Shown: positions 15,852-26,382, numbered from the stretch's first letter. The stretch: 64,000 nt of DNA from Lysobacter prati (GCF_009765215.1 NZ_VLNV01000004.1:248001-312000); one strand, 5' to 3'. Notes: generated by a model not told the origin, from the sequence alone. Program-made: numbers and translations.

Positions 15852-16697
15852 TCAGTCGCCGACGAAACGGATCGCCTGTGCCGCGCCACCGTCCTGCACG
15901 CCGTTGGCGGACACCGTGAGGTTCAACCGAACCGTGGTGGCGTTGCGGAAAAACTGCCGGGCCTGTTTCTCGCTGAGCCCGTAGACCTCGACCAGCGCCC
16001 GCTTGTTGACGTAGCCGCCAACGCACGTCCGCGTCGACGTGAGTCGTTGCTGGGTCGTCTCGCCGTTATCCAGGAGGCTGCTCAGAATTGCCGAGCTGAT
16101 GCCAATCTCCATCTTCCCGTTGAGCGGCTCGCCGGAGTCCGGGTCCACCAATGCCGGGTCGTTCAATGCTTCGTTCTCGACCGTCAGCGAAGGCCCGAGC
16201 GTCATGCGCGCGGTACGGTTGTCGAAGCCGGTGTAGTTGGCGAAGGTCACCTGCACCGATGGGGTGAACCAGTGGCACAGCATCGAATGGGCGCTACGCG
16301 GTGGCAGCGTGATGCGTGCAACATCGCGGAACTCGGCATAACGGGTGGCCTGATCGTACGGCGACACCGTCATGCACAACCGCGCAGGATCTTCACCCGG
16401 CAGCAGACTGCAGTCCTGGCGCAGCATGATCAGCGGACTGGACACGAAACCCAGCCAGCGAACATTGCGCCCAAAGGAATCGGCGTCGCCAACGTCATTG
16501 AGCTCACGCGCCGCCTGGGCCGCCAGTTTCACTTCCATCCGCGCCTCGGCGCGTCCGGCGGGCGTGTTCGCATCGGCGAGCTCGCCCAGCTGTTCCTTGA
16601 CCGACGGTCGGAACTCTTCACCGACGACGTCCTTCGCAAAGGCGCAGCTTCCCGCAGCCGAGGCCGCAAGGGCCACGGTCAAAATCAACTTCCGCAT
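15852..16697 (-). CDS. hypothetical secreted protein
   Basis: A 281-residue protein with a clear signal peptide (MRKLILTVALAASAAGSCAFA). Two cysteine pairs are seen in the mature part (QDCSLL/RLCMTV and LCHWF/RTCVGGY), consistent with disulfides in the periplasm. I do not recognise the family. The mature part looks beta-rich. No neighbour indicates a role. Start supported by the signal peptide. Confidence 0.75.
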   Translation of the reverse strand: MRKLILTVALAASAAGSCAFAKDVVGEEFRPSVKEQLGELADANTPAGRAEARMEVKLAAQAARELNDVGDADSFGRNVRWLGFVSSPLIMLRQDCSLLPGEDPARLCMTVSPYDQATRYAEFRDVARITLPPRSAHSMLCHWFTPSVQVTFANYTGFDNRTARMTLGPSLTVENEALNDPALVDPDSGEPLNGKMEIGISSAILSSLLDNGETTQQRLTSTRTCVGGYVNKRALVEVYGLSEKQARQFFRNATTVRLNLTVSANGVQDGGAAQAIRFVGD

Positions 16698-16826
16698 GTC
16701 ATTCCCCTTTAGGTTCCATTCCCCTGCGGCGCCGAGCGGCGTCCGCGCGCCGATTCTAGGGGACGGGCGAGTGCATTACGCCGGCGACGCTGGGGGCCGG
16801 TACTGGCCGGCGCGCACGAACTCCTG

Positions 16827-16859
16827 AAAAGCAAAGGGCGAAGCATTTGCTTCGCCCTT
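16827..16859 (-). terminator. terminator after the M28 peptidase gene
   Basis: Eleven-pair stem AAGGGCGAAGC/GCTTCGCCCTT with an AAAT loop on the minus strand, followed by TGCTTTT. It lies downstream of the minus-strand peptidase gene and upstream of the secreted protein gene. Confidence 0.7.
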
Positions 16860-16905
16860 GCCCTGACCCCAACCCTCTCCCACCTTCCGGGAGAGGGAGT
16901 CTGGC
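16860..16905. repeat. CCCTCTCCC-type intergenic repeat, copy 2
   Basis: CCCTCTCCC (about 16873-16881) and GGGAGAGGG (about 16889-16897) arms around a short CACCTTCC loop, directly after the M28 peptidase stop. Same family as 12786 and 26767. Confidence 0.65.
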
Positions 16906-16906
16906 G

Positions 16907-18574
16907 TTACTTGCGATCGCTGGCGGTCGCGTCACGTGCAGCGCGGAACTCCGATGCGGAATCCCAGTTCGGCCAGCGGTCCGAGTCGGCCAGGTCGTGA
17001 CCGACCGTGTACAGCAGCTGCAGGTCGCGGGCCATGCCGGTGAAGGTCCAGTCGGCTTCCCACTGGTCGGCCGGCTGGTGGTAGCGATCGGCGACGTAGG
17101 CGTCTTCGATCTTCTTGCCCGCTTCCAGGCCACCGTCGACCAGGTCGTTGCCGGAGCCGAACGAGATCGCCGGCACGCCGCGCTTGGCGAAGGGGAAGTG
17201 ATCGGAGCGGAAGAAGTGGCCGGCTTCCGGCTTCGGGTCGGTCACGTAGTCCAGGTTCCACTGCTTGGCCGTGGTCACCAGCTGGTCGAGCAGCTCCTGC
17301 TTGGCGCTGCCGGACGTGGTGAAGTTGCGCGCCAGGCCGTGCGGGTCGAGTGCGTCCATGTTGATCACGGCCACGGTCTTGCCCAGCGGGTACAGCGGCT
17401 TGGAAGCGTAGTACTCCGAACCGAGCAGGCCCTTCTCTTCGGCGGTCACCGCCAGGAACACGACCGAGCGGTCCGGTGCCGGCGCCTTGGCGAAGCCGCG
17501 CGCGAGTTCGAGCATTGCCGCTATACCGGTGGCGTTGTCGACCGCACCGTTGTAGATGGTGTCGCCCTTGGCATCGGGCTGGCCGATACCGAGGTGGTCC
17601 CAGTGGCCGCTGTAGATCACGGTCTCGTCCGGACGCTTGGCGCCGTCGATGCGGCCGACGATGTTGTGCGAGGTGATGACTTCGCGGTTGACGTCGTACT
17701 TGGCCGATAGCGTCGCGCCCTTGAGCTCGACCGGCTTGAAGTCGCGCGTGGCGGCCTGCTTCTTCAGCGCGTCGAAGTCCTGGCCGGCGCTCTTGAACAG
17801 CTGGGCGGCGAAGTCGCGCTGGATCCAGCCTTCCATGGTCGGATGGACCGAGGCCGGGTCGTCACGGACGACGTCGAACATGGTGTTGGTGTTGGAGTTC
17901 TTCACCGTTGCCCAGCCGTAGGAGGCCGGCGCGGTCTCGTGGACGATCAGCAGGCCGAGGGCGCCCTGGCGCGCGGCTTCCTCGTACTTGTAGGTCCAGC
18001 GGCCGTAGTAGGTCATGGCCTTGCCGCCGAAATCCCCCTCGCCGCTCTCGAAATCCGGATCGTTGATCAGGACCACGGCGATCTTGCCCTTGAGGTCGAC
18101 GCCCTTGAAGTCGTCCCAGTTGCGCTCCGGCGCATTGACGCCGTAGCCGACGAACACCAGCGGCGCGTTGGCGATGTCGATGGCGGTGGTGCCGTTCTGC
18201 GCGGCGCGCACGGCGATCTGCTCGCCCTGGGTCAGGGCCTGCGTCTTGCCGCCGACCTTCACCGACACCTGCGGCGCGCCCTTGATCTCGGCGCGTGCCA
18301 GCGGCACGGCCTGGGTCCATTCGCGCTTGCCGTCCTTGAGGTCGCCACCGGGCTTGAGGCCGGCGGCCTTCATCTGCGCGATCACGTAATCGACGGTCTT
18401 GACCTCGCCCTCGGTGGCGGGGCCGCGGCCTTCGAACGCGTCGGAGGACAGCACCTTGACGTCGTTGGACAGGCGCTGGGGATCGAAGGTCGGGGCGGTC
18501 GGCTTGGCCGCCGACGCGGGCTGGACGGCCAGCGCGATCGACAGCGCCAGCAGGGAAACGGCAGGAAACTTCAT
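16907..18574 (-). CDS. M28 family zinc aminopeptidase, secreted
   Basis: A 555-residue M28 metallopeptidase with a signal peptide (cleavage about residue 23). A PA-type domain lies in the middle (about residues 145-265). The two-zinc site is intact: SGHWDHLG (His, Asp), GAVDNATG (bridging Asp), TAEEKGLLG (catalytic Glu-Glu), NMDALD (Asp) and DRYHQPAD (His). Expected to release N-terminal residues from peptides in the periplasm or outside the cell. Monocistronic, followed by a terminator and a palindromic repeat. Length is usual for PA-domain M28 enzymes. Confidence 0.92.
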   Translation of the reverse strand: MKFPAVSLLALSIALAVQPASAAKPTAPTFDPQRLSNDVKVLSSDAFEGRGPATEGEVKTVDYVIAQMKAAGLKPGGDLKDGKREWTQAVPLARAEIKGAPQVSVKVGGKTQALTQGEQIAVRAAQNGTTAIDIANAPLVFVGYGVNAPERNWDDFKGVDLKGKIAVVLINDPDFESGEGDFGGKAMTYYGRWTYKYEEAARQGALGLLIVHETAPASYGWATVKNSNTNTMFDVVRDDPASVHPTMEGWIQRDFAAQLFKSAGQDFDALKKQAATRDFKPVELKGATLSAKYDVNREVITSHNIVGRIDGAKRPDETVIYSGHWDHLGIGQPDAKGDTIYNGAVDNATGIAAMLELARGFAKAPAPDRSVVFLAVTAEEKGLLGSEYYASKPLYPLGKTVAVINMDALDPHGLARNFTTSGSAKQELLDQLVTTAKQWNLDYVTDPKPEAGHFFRSDHFPFAKRGVPAISFGSGNDLVDGGLEAGKKIEDAYVADRYHQPADQWEADWTFTGMARDLQLLYTVGHDLADSDRWPNWDSASEFRAARDATASDRK

Positions 18575-18882
18575 GGACGCTCTACCAGTTGGAGTCCGCC
18601 GATCTTAGGCACCCCGGGCGGCAACGGCCAGCATGACCATTGGCCCGGGCGCTGGCTGGCGGGCCACTTTGCCGGGGCTGCCGGTTGAGCGTGCGGGTGC
18701 ACGCGAGAATTGCGATGGAACCCAGTGTTGCCCCCTCGCGGCTGGCTTCGCCCGCGCGCGGCGCGCACACTTTCCATGCCACGCCTGTCCCTCGCGGCTG
18801 TCCCTTCGCCGCTGCCCCCGTCGTTCCAGGGGCCTCGCATTCCTCCCCCGCCTGTCGCCGCAGGCACGAACCGGTGCATCAC
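18575..18882. other. divergent gap between M28 peptidase and MFS genes
   Basis: About 308 bp between divergent genes. It stays open in the MFS frame upstream of the start, but composition (Arg- and Pro-rich translation) is unlike coding sequence. I see no RNA gene, repeat or clear promoter. Confidence 0.5.
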
Positions 18883-20154
18883 GTGACTGTTACTCCTGCC
18901 GTATTGCCGATCGCGCGCCCGCTGTGGCGCGACCGCACGCTGGTGCTTGCCGGCATCGTGCTGTCGGCGTTCAACCTGCGCACGGCGGTGACCTCGCTGA
19001 CGCCACTGCTCGACAGCCTCGGGCAGACGCTCGGTTTCGGATCGACCATGACTGGCGTGCTCGGCATGGTGCCGACCGCGGCATTCGCGGTGTTCGGCGT
19101 GGCGACGCCCGGCATCGCCCACCGTCTCGGACTGGAGCGCACCGCGCTGCTGTCGATGGTGCTGGCAACGCTGGGCCTGTTCGCGCGCGCCTTCGTCGGC
19201 GATACCTGGATGCTGCTGCTGACCTCGGCCGTGGCCCTATCTGGCATGGGCATGGGCAACGTGGTGCTGCCGCCGCTGGTGAAGCGCTATTTCGCCGACC
19301 GTGTCGGCACGGTCAGCACCTTCTACATCACGGTGCTGCAGCTGGGCACGATCCTGCCGGCATTGCTGGCCGTGCCGCTGGCGCAAAGCGTGGGCTGGCG
19401 CGTCTCGCTGGGCGGCTGGTCGCTGGTCGCGGCGGCGGCGGCGTTGCCGTGGATCGCGGTGCTTTGGATGGAGCGCTTCGGCCATTCGCGCCAGGCACGG
19501 GCGTTGGCGGATGCGCACGACTGCGCGGTGAAGGTCGGCGATGAAGCGCCCGAGCTGGCCGAGCCTGCCTGCCCAGGGCGGGTATCTCGCTCGCCCGTCG
19601 CATGGGGTCTGGCGCTGATGTTCGGCATGACCTCGCTGATCACCTATTCGATGTTCACCTGGTTGCCGAAGCTGCTGGTCGAGGCCGGCGGCAGCCCGGC
19701 GCTGGGCGGCAGCATGGTCGCGCTGTTCTCGACGCTCGGGCTGATCAGCGCGCTGGTGTTGCCGGCGGTGGCGGTGCGGGTGAGCAATCCCTATCCGATC
19801 GTGATCGCGTGCGCCGTCGCCTACGTCTCCGCGTTCGCTGGCCTGCTGTTTGCACCGATGGCCGCGCCACTGCTCTGGGTCGCGCTACTGGGCCTGGGGC
19901 CGAGCACGTTCCCGCTGTCGCTGACGCTGATCAACCTGCGCACGCGTTCGCATGTGGGCTCGGCCAAGCTGTCGGGTTTCATGCAGGGCGTGGGCTACAG
20001 CCTCAGCTGCCTGGGGCCATTGCTGTTCGGCCTGCTGCACGAGATGACGCACGGCTGGGCCTGGCCCTTCGCCTTCCTGCTGGTCTGCCTGGCGGTGCTG
20101 CTGGTTGGCGGCTGGCTCGCCTGCCAACCACGCATGCTCGAAGACACCTGGTAG
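18883..20154 (+). CDS. MFS transporter, CynX/NimT type
   Basis: A 423-residue, 12-helix major facilitator. The first helix (LAGIVLSAFNLRTAVTSLTPLL) carries the NLR-AV signature of the CynX/NimT (cyanate, nitroimidazole) family. The central cytoplasmic loop lies at about residues 195-230. No start ATG exists near the conserved region; a GTG at 18883 or at 18874 is the most likely start, with weak ribosome-binding signals. Substrate not predictable. Divergent from the M28 peptidase, with a HipA-like gene downstream on the same strand after 63 bp. Confidence 0.82.
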   Translation: MTVTPAVLPIARPLWRDRTLVLAGIVLSAFNLRTAVTSLTPLLDSLGQTLGFGSTMTGVLGMVPTAAFAVFGVATPGIAHRLGLERTALLSMVLATLGLFARAFVGDTWMLLLTSAVALSGMGMGNVVLPPLVKRYFADRVGTVSTFYITVLQLGTILPALLAVPLAQSVGWRVSLGGWSLVAAAAALPWIAVLWMERFGHSRQARALADAHDCAVKVGDEAPELAEPACPGRVSRSPVAWGLALMFGMTSLITYSMFTWLPKLLVEAGGSPALGGSMVALFSTLGLISALVLPAVAVRVSNPYPIVIACAVAYVSAFAGLLFAPMAAPLLWVALLGLGPSTFPLSLTLINLRTRSHVGSAKLSGFMQGVGYSLSCLGPLLFGLLHEMTHGWAWPFAFLLVCLAVLLVGGWLACQPRMLEDTW

Positions 20155-20217
20155 TTCATTCCACGCCATGACCGCGGGTTGCAGGTAACCTGTCGCGGCT
20201 TTTCATTGGTCGCGATC

Positions 20218-20994
20218 ATGTCCCTGCGTTCCATCACTGCCGCCCGCTACGTCACGCCACTGCGTGAAGGCGGGTCGCTGCCTGCGGTCATAGAGGGCGA
20301 CGACGACGGCCTGTATGTATTGAAGTTCCGCGGTGCCGGGCAAGGGCCCAAGGCGCTGGTGGCCGAGCTCGTCGCCGGCGAGATCGCGCGAGCGCTGGGA
20401 CTGCCGATTCCGGAACTGGTGTTCGTCGAACTCGATCCCGAGCTGGCGCGCACCGAGCCTGACCCCGAGATCCAGCAACTGATCAAGGACAGCGCCGGGC
20501 TCAACCTCGCCCTCGACTACCTTCCCGGCTCGGTCAACTTCGATCCCGTCGCCGAGCAGGTCGATGGCGCGCTGGCCTCGGACGTGGTCTGGTTCGACGC
20601 GTTCGTCAGCAATGTCGACCGCAGCTTCCGCAATCCCAACCTGCTCATCTGGCATCGCAAGCCGTGGCTGATCGACCACGGCGCGGCGCTGTACTTCCAT
20701 CACGGCTGGGACGGCGGATCTCAAAATCATGCCGGCAGCGCCTTCCCGATGATCCGCGAGCACGTGCTGCTGGCACGCGCCGACGACATCGCCGGCGCCG
20801 ATGCGCGACTGGCGCCGAAACTGGCGCGCGAGGACTTTGCCGCGATCATGGCGCTGGTGCCCGATGCCTGGCTGGTGGGTGCGGACACCCCTGCCGACCC
20901 GGCCGAACACCGCGCCGCCTATGTCGAACATTTCATGCAACGACTGGCGCAGCGCCAGCGCTTCGTCGAGGAGGCCGTCAATGCACGCGCCTGA
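20218..20994 (+). CDS. HipA-like kinase (HipA_2 family)
   Basis: A 258-residue protein of the short HipA-like kinase family. Kinase-like features: LYVLKFRGAGQG (phosphate-binding and lysine region), FDAFVSNVDRSFRNPN (catalytic loop with Asp and Asn) and LIDHGAAL (metal-binding Asp in place of DFG). It lacks the N-terminal part of full-length HipA. The next gene, DUF3037, overlaps its end by 14 nt, a pair common in bacteria. A phosphatase follows. Substrate unknown; whether this is a toxin-antitoxin set or a regulatory kinase is open. Confidence 0.8.
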   Translation: MSLRSITAARYVTPLREGGSLPAVIEGDDDGLYVLKFRGAGQGPKALVAELVAGEIARALGLPIPELVFVELDPELARTEPDPEIQQLIKDSAGLNLALDYLPGSVNFDPVAEQVDGALASDVVWFDAFVSNVDRSFRNPNLLIWHRKPWLIDHGAALYFHHGWDGGSQNHAGSAFPMIREHVLLARADDIAGADARLAPKLAREDFAAIMALVPDAWLVGADTPADPAEHRAAYVEHFMQRLAQRQRFVEEAVNARA

Positions 20995-21391
20995 CCCGCA
21001 ACGCCACGACACGTATGACTACGCAGTGATCCGCGTGGTCCCGCGCGTCGAGCGCGAGGAATTCGTCAACGTCGGCATCATCCTGTCGTGCGCCGGCGCT
21101 AAGTTCCTGGAAGCGCGGATCGAGCTGGACGAAGCGCGCCTGCTTGCAGTCGATCCGCAGGTGGACCTGGAAACGGTGCGCCGCCACCTGGCCGCGATCG
21201 AAGTAATCTGCGCCGGCGGACCCGGCAGCGGCCCCATCGGCCAGCTGCCACAGCGCGCGCGCTTCCACTGGCTGACCGCCAAGCGCAGCTCGATCATCCA
21301 GACCTCGCCGGTACACATGGGCCGCTGCCCTGCGGTCGGTTCGGCGATCGAACACCTGATGGCGAAGATGGTGCGGGTGGTCAGGCCCTGA
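20981..21391 (+). CDS. DUF3037 domain-containing protein
   Basis: A 136-residue soluble protein with the DUF3037 hallmark YDYAVIRVVPRVEREEFVNVG near the N-terminus (residues 11-31) and a late RSSIIQTSPVH segment. GAGGAGG about 6 nt before the ATG supports this start, inside the end of the kinase gene, so the two are translationally coupled. Likely partner or modulator of the HipA-like kinase (inference from constant pairing). No known activity. Confidence 0.85.
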   Translation: MHAPDPQRHDTYDYAVIRVVPRVEREEFVNVGIILSCAGAKFLEARIELDEARLLAVDPQVDLETVRRHLAAIEVICAGGPGSGPIGQLPQRARFHWLTAKRSSIIQTSPVHMGRCPAVGSAIEHLMAKMVRVVRP

Positions 21392-21399
21392 GCACACGC

Positions 21400-21732
21400 G
21401 TGAGCCACAACGTCCTCTTCATATGCAGCCAGAACCGCTTGCGCAGCCCCACCGCGGAACAGGTGTTCGCTGACTGGCCCGGCATCGAGACTTCTTCGGC
21501 CGGGCTCAAGCACGATGCCGAGAATCCGGTCACGCCGGAGCTGGTGCAGTGGGCCGACATCATCTTCGTGATGGAACGCGCGCATCGAAGCAAGCTCTCG
21601 GCCAAGTTCAAACCGCACTTGGCAGACACGCGCGTGATCTGCCTCGAGATCCCGGACGAGTACGAGTTCATGGATCCGAACCTGATAAGCCTGCTCAAGG
21701 CCAAGGTCCCGCGCCACCTGCCCTCGCGCTAG
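21400..21732 (+). CDS. small low-molecular-weight protein-tyrosine-phosphatase-like protein
   Basis: A 110-residue protein with the LMW-PTP loop at the N-terminus: ICSQNRLRSPT, i.e. C-x5-R-S. A late EIPDEYEFMDP may give the general-acid aspartate. It is shorter than usual LMW-PTPs (about 150 residues) but matches a known compact subfamily. It starts with GTG 8 nt after the DUF3037 stop, so kinase-like, partner and phosphatase genes form one unit. Could reverse a modification made by the HipA-like kinase (inference). Confidence 0.8.
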   Translation: MSHNVLFICSQNRLRSPTAEQVFADWPGIETSSAGLKHDAENPVTPELVQWADIIFVMERAHRSKLSAKFKPHLADTRVICLEIPDEYEFMDPNLISLLKAKVPRHLPSR

Positions 21733-21886
21733 CGCCAGAGGACGAAGACCGTGCAACGAATTGCCGAAGCGTCGTCCGCCGGGACGGGGATTGCGCAGCA
21801 GCGGGACATGGATGTCCCGCGCCCCCCGGCCCGGCGGACGGCGCCGTTCCGAAGAGCAAAGCCCGGAGCCCATCAGAACGACGGGC

Positions 21887-21915
21887 AAAAAAAACCCGGC
21901 CGAAGCCGGGTTTTT
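21887..21915. terminator. bidirectional terminator
   Basis: Stem AAAACCCGGC/GCCGGGTTTT with CGAA loop. T-tracts follow on both strands (eight on the minus strand, five on the plus strand). Serves the phosphatase cluster on the plus strand and the cold-shock gene on the minus strand. Confidence 0.88.
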
Positions 21916-21952
21916 CCTTCGTCAGCGCGTTAGCGCCGCGACGATGTCAGAC

Positions 21953-22162
21953 TCAGACCGCCTGCACGGCGTCGGCCTGAAGGCCCTTCTGGCCCTGGAC
22001 GACGGTGAAGGTGACCTTCTGGCCTTCCTGCAGGGACTTGAAGCCCGAGCCCTGGATCGAACGGAAATGGACGAACACGTCCTCGCCATTCTCGCGGCTG
22101 ATGAAGCCGAAGCCCTTGGCATCGTTGAACCACTTGACGGTACCGGTTTCACGGTTCGACAT
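21953..22162 (-). CDS. cold shock protein (CspA family)
   Basis: A 69-residue single cold-shock domain. RNP1 is KGFGFI and RNP2 is VFVHF; the start [14 protein letters not shown] is typical. It binds single-stranded RNA/DNA and acts as an RNA chaperone. AAGGAG 9 nt before the ATG supports the start. The 250-bp gap upstream could hold the long 5' UTR usual for these genes. An upstream in-frame ATG (MFQGVNN) is less likely. Ends at a strong terminator. Confidence 0.95.
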   Translation of the reverse strand: MSNRETGTVKWFNDAKGFGFISRENGEDVFVHFRSIQGSGFKSLQEGQKVTFTVVQGQKGLQADAVQAV

Positions 22163-22414
22163 ATTGTTTACTCCTTGGAACATGGTGAATTTGCCGCTTT
22201 CGCGGCGTGAGGCTGGTTGCAAGGAGAAAACGAGGTGCAACGATGGAGTAAATCTTGATCTACATCGGGCCACATTCACGGTGACCCTTGGCTAACTCAG
22301 CGCGGCAAACGTTAGACGCTATTGCCCCGCAAAGCAATGGCTTGGATGCAATTTTGTTCAGACTGGCCCCCGATCCCGCCCCCAGAGGCCCCGAATGACC
22401 CCCGACCGCCTGCC

Positions 22415-22699
22415 ATGACCGTCTACGTCGACGACGCTGTTCATCTTTGGCGCGGCCGCCGCTGGGCGCACCTGATGGCCGACACCCTGGACGAACTGCA
22501 CACCATGGCCACCCAGCTCGACATCCCCAGGAGAGCCTTCCAGGACAAGACCTCCGGCGCCCATTACGACGTCCCGGCCGAGCTGCGCGAGCGCGCCATC
22601 GCCCTCGGCGCAGTCGCCATCTCCCGCCACACCGACCGCGAAAAGGTCCGCGCCGTCATCCACGTGGCCAAGCTGCAGGGCCGCGGCGAGCACCCGTGA
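22415..22699 (+). CDS. DUF4031 domain-containing protein
   Basis: A 94-residue soluble protein matching DUF4031 by its opening MTVYVDDAVHLWRGRRWAHL and the later HYDVPAELRERAIALGA. Function unknown. First of four small plus-strand genes of conserved unknown families. The in-frame extension from 22322 lacks family similarity. Confidence 0.82.
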   Translation: MTVYVDDAVHLWRGRRWAHLMADTLDELHTMATQLDIPRRAFQDKTSGAHYDVPAELRERAIALGAVAISRHTDREKVRAVIHVAKLQGRGEHP

Positions 22700-22772
22700 C
22701 ACCCTCCCGCGAGCTTCACGGCCTTTCATCGGCGCTTGGGCATACTCCGCCCGTCCCGTCTGGAGTCGCCCG

Positions 22773-23258
22773 ATGACCGCCCCGAGGAAAGTCCGCGCCC
22801 TGGCCTGCCTGGTCCTCACCGCCGCGCTGATCCCGGTGCTGGCGCAGCAGGCGGCCCCTCCGGCGCCGCCCCAGCCGGCCCAGCGAGCCGCACCGGCACG
22901 CGACATCGACCCCAACAGCCTGGCCGCGGCCGGGATCCAGGCGGCGCAGCTGATCGACGCCGGTCGCGCCGGCGAGGTCTGGGATGGCGCTTCGGCCGTG
23001 GCCAAGCGCAGCGTCGACCGCAACAAGTTCAGCGACTCCATCACCGCGCAGCGCAAGCCTCTCGGAGCAACTACGGCGCGACGCTGGACCCTGGTGAGCC
23101 GCCATTCGACCGCCGGCACGGAGCAGCTCCCGGCCGGCACCTACGCCAATGTCGAGTTCGACACCCAGTTCTCGGGCAACCGCAGCGGGCACGAGCTGAT
23201 CTCGTTCCGGCAGGACGAGGACGGGACCTGGCGCCTGGCCGGCTACGTCCTCAAATAG
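22773..23258 (+). CDS. DUF4019-like secreted protein
   Basis: A 161-residue protein with a signal peptide (RALACLVLTAALIPVLAQ), a proline-rich linker and a C-terminal domain resembling DUF4019: VWDGASAVAKRSVDRNKF, then RRWTLVSRH, and ending in DGTWRLAGYVLK. Periplasmic. Function unknown. Confidence 0.75.
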   Translation: MTAPRKVRALACLVLTAALIPVLAQQAAPPAPPQPAQRAAPARDIDPNSLAAAGIQAAQLIDAGRAGEVWDGASAVAKRSVDRNKFSDSITAQRKPLGATTARRWTLVSRHSTAGTEQLPAGTYANVEFDTQFSGNRSGHELISFRQDEDGTWRLAGYVLK

Positions 23259-23354
23259 CGAGGTCGTCGTAGCGGGCCTCGCTCCTGCCGGTATCCTTTA
23301 TGACCCCGCGACGCATTGCCGCCGCGGCAGCAGCCATAACGGACCACGACGACC

Positions 23355-23603
23355 ATGACCGACACCGCCCCGCCCGACCGCCTCTCCAACGACCCGCGCA
23401 GCCCGCACTACAACGAAGCCCTGCTCGAACGCGGCGTCGGTATCAAAGTCAACGGCGTGGAGCGCACCAATGTCGAGGAGTACTGCATCAGTGAAGGCTG
23501 GGTGCGCCTGCCGGTTGGCAAGTCGCTCGACCGCCACGGCAATCCGATGACGATGAAGATGAAGGGCACGATCGAAGCCTGGTTTCTGACTGACGCGCGC
23601 TGA
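23355..23603 (+). CDS. DUF3297 family protein
   Basis: An 82-residue soluble protein with the DUF3297 pattern: LSNDPRSPHYNEALLERGVG, then VKGVER-like VNGVERTNVEEY and a C-terminal KMKGTIEAWF. Widely conserved small protein of unknown function. Single ATG start near a purine-rich stretch. Confidence 0.85.
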   Translation: MTDTAPPDRLSNDPRSPHYNEALLERGVGIKVNGVERTNVEEYCISEGWVRLPVGKSLDRHGNPMTMKMKGTIEAWFLTDAR

Positions 23604-23730
23604 TCCGACGTGCCGCTGGGCTGACGTTCGGCAACCGCCGCTGTACGACCGCCGCGTCACCCATGGCGGTCGTGCGGGTGCAGGCAGACAATCGGTGTGT
23701 ACCAAGACCGGTACCTCTCCGGAGCCTGCC

Positions 23731-24291
23731 ATGAACCTGCGGCCCGCCCTCATTGCCCTCGCGCTGGCAATCGTCAGCACCGGCGTGCCCGCCGACGCGC
23801 GCACACGCAACGTCACCGATCCCAATGCGCCACGCGCGCTGCCCATGCAGGGACCGGTCAGCGTGCGCTGGGAGGACCCGTCCAGGTTCACCGACATCCG
23901 CTACAGCCGCAATCGCTGGGAAGCCGTTCGCGGCAACTGGGTAGAGGAACTCGCCGAACACATGCGCAGGAGCGCCGAGAGGCGCCTGCCGCCGGGCCAG
24001 CGCCTGGACGTCGACATCGTAGACATCCGCCGCGCCGGTTCCTTCGAGCCCTGGCACGGCCCCGACCTCGACAACACGCGCATCATCCGCGACGTCTATC
24101 CGCCGCGCATGACCGTCACCTTCCGCCACACGGATGCCAACGGGGCGGTCCTGGGCGAAGGCGAGCGCAGGCTCAGCGATACCGGGTTCATGATCGGCGC
24201 CAACCCAGTCAACAACAACGACCTGCTGCGCTACGAGAAAAGCATGATCGACCGCTGGCTGACGCGTGAGATCGGATCTCCGCGGACCTAG
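23731..24291 (+). CDS. DUF3016 domain-containing secreted protein
   Basis: A 186-residue protein with a signal peptide ending near ADARTR and a DUF3016 domain ([17 protein letters not shown] early; [20 protein letters not shown] late). Periplasmic; function unknown. Its stop overlaps that of the convergent ABC permease gene by 4 bp, leaving no room for a terminator. Confidence 0.82.
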   Translation: MNLRPALIALALAIVSTGVPADARTRNVTDPNAPRALPMQGPVSVRWEDPSRFTDIRYSRNRWEAVRGNWVEELAEHMRRSAERRLPPGQRLDVDIVDIRRAGSFEPWHGPDLDNTRIIRDVYPPRMTVTFRHTDANGAVLGEGERRLSDTGFMIGANPVNNNDLLRYEKSMIDRWLTREIGSPRT

Positions 24292-25045
24292 TTCTTCAGC
24301 TTCCAGCCGGTGCGGAAGATCCACCACACGATCGCCAGGCACAGCGCCAGGAAGCCCAGGATTGCCGCCGCGCTGATGCCGACGTTGACGTCGGCCATGC
24401 CGTAGAAGCTCCAGCGGAAACCGCTGACCAGGTACACGACCGGGTTGAACAGCGCAATTTTTTGCCAGACCGGCGGCAGCATGTTGATCGAATAGAACGC
24501 GCCACCGAGGAAGGTCAGCGGGGTGACGATCATCAGCGGCACGAGCTGCAGCCGCTGGAAGCTGTCTGCCCACAGGCCGATGATGAAGCCGAACAGGCTG
24601 AAGGTCAGCGCGGTCAGTATGAGGAAGCACAGCATCCACAACGGGTGGGCGATCTCGTACGGCACGAAGAAGCGCGCGGTCACCAGGATCAGCGTACCCA
24701 GCATCAGCGACTTGGTCGCCGCCGCACCGACATAGCCAATGATGATCTCGAACGCCGACACCGGCGCCGACAGCAGCTCGTAAATGGTCCCGGCCCACTT
24801 GGGCATGTAGATGCCGAAGGACGCGTTGGAAATGCTCTCGCTCAGCAGCGACAGCATGATCAGGCCCGGGATGATGAAGGCGCCGTAGCTGACGCCGCCG
24901 ACCTCGCCCATGCGCGAGCCGATCGCCGCGCCGAACACGACGAAATAAAGGGACGTCGACAGCACCGGCGAAACGATGCTCTCCATCAGCGTGCGGAAGG
25001 TGCGGGCCATCTCGAAGCGGTAGATGGCGCGGATCGCATGGAAGT

Positions 25046-25049
<4 letters not shown>
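24288..25049 (-). CDS. ABC-2 type transporter permease
   Basis: A 253-residue inner-membrane protein with six hydrophobic segments and the ABC-2 motif region FWGG-like [14 protein letters not shown] near the C-terminus. It pairs with the upstream ATPase through an ATGA overlap, forming an exporter of unknown substrate (drug, lipid or polysaccharide). The open frame upstream to 25613 lies inside the ATPase gene and is not coding. Confidence 0.9.
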
Positions 25050-25984
<935 letters not shown>

Positions 25985-26382
25985 GCGTGGATCCTTTTGC
26001 ACGGCTGTCAGCGCCGCATCGTAACCGAGCGCGCTGACATACGAGCCGCTTGCGGTGGTGCGATCGGCTCGGTTCAGCCCATCGCTCCGAAGCTGCGCAC
26101 AGGCGGCGCGGCCAGCGCGCGAGCCAGGCGCGAAACCAGCGAAGACAGGAAACGGACGAATGCGGGGCGGGCGTTGGCGGGCGTCGACATGGTGGGGCGC
26201 TCGTTCAGCGGGGGGTGTCGACAGAGTAGGCAGAGACTGCTGCCGCGATAAGTCACTGATCGGGGGAAGAATCATCCCGTGAGCGGGCGAATCGCACATA
26301 TGTCGCCTTTGGCACATGAGGCGCCGCCGCGATCGGCCACAATGCCGGTTCCGACGATCCAATCCCCTGCCAGGAGGCGCCA
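25985..26382. other. divergent gap between ABC ATPase and YciI genes
   Basis: About 400 bp. It contains one weak small ORF (described separately, 26074-26190) and, near the right end, the CAGGAGG ribosome-binding site of the YciI gene. No repeat or RNA gene is seen. Confidence 0.5.
26074..26190 (-). CDS. possible 38-residue small protein
   Basis: Short ORF starting [14 protein letters not shown] and containing a plausible amphipathic helix ([19 protein letters not shown]). There is no convincing Shine-Dalgarno. Included only as a candidate; it may be chance. Confidence 0.2.
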   Translation of the reverse strand: MSTPANARPAFVRFLSSLVSRLARALAAPPVRSFGAMG

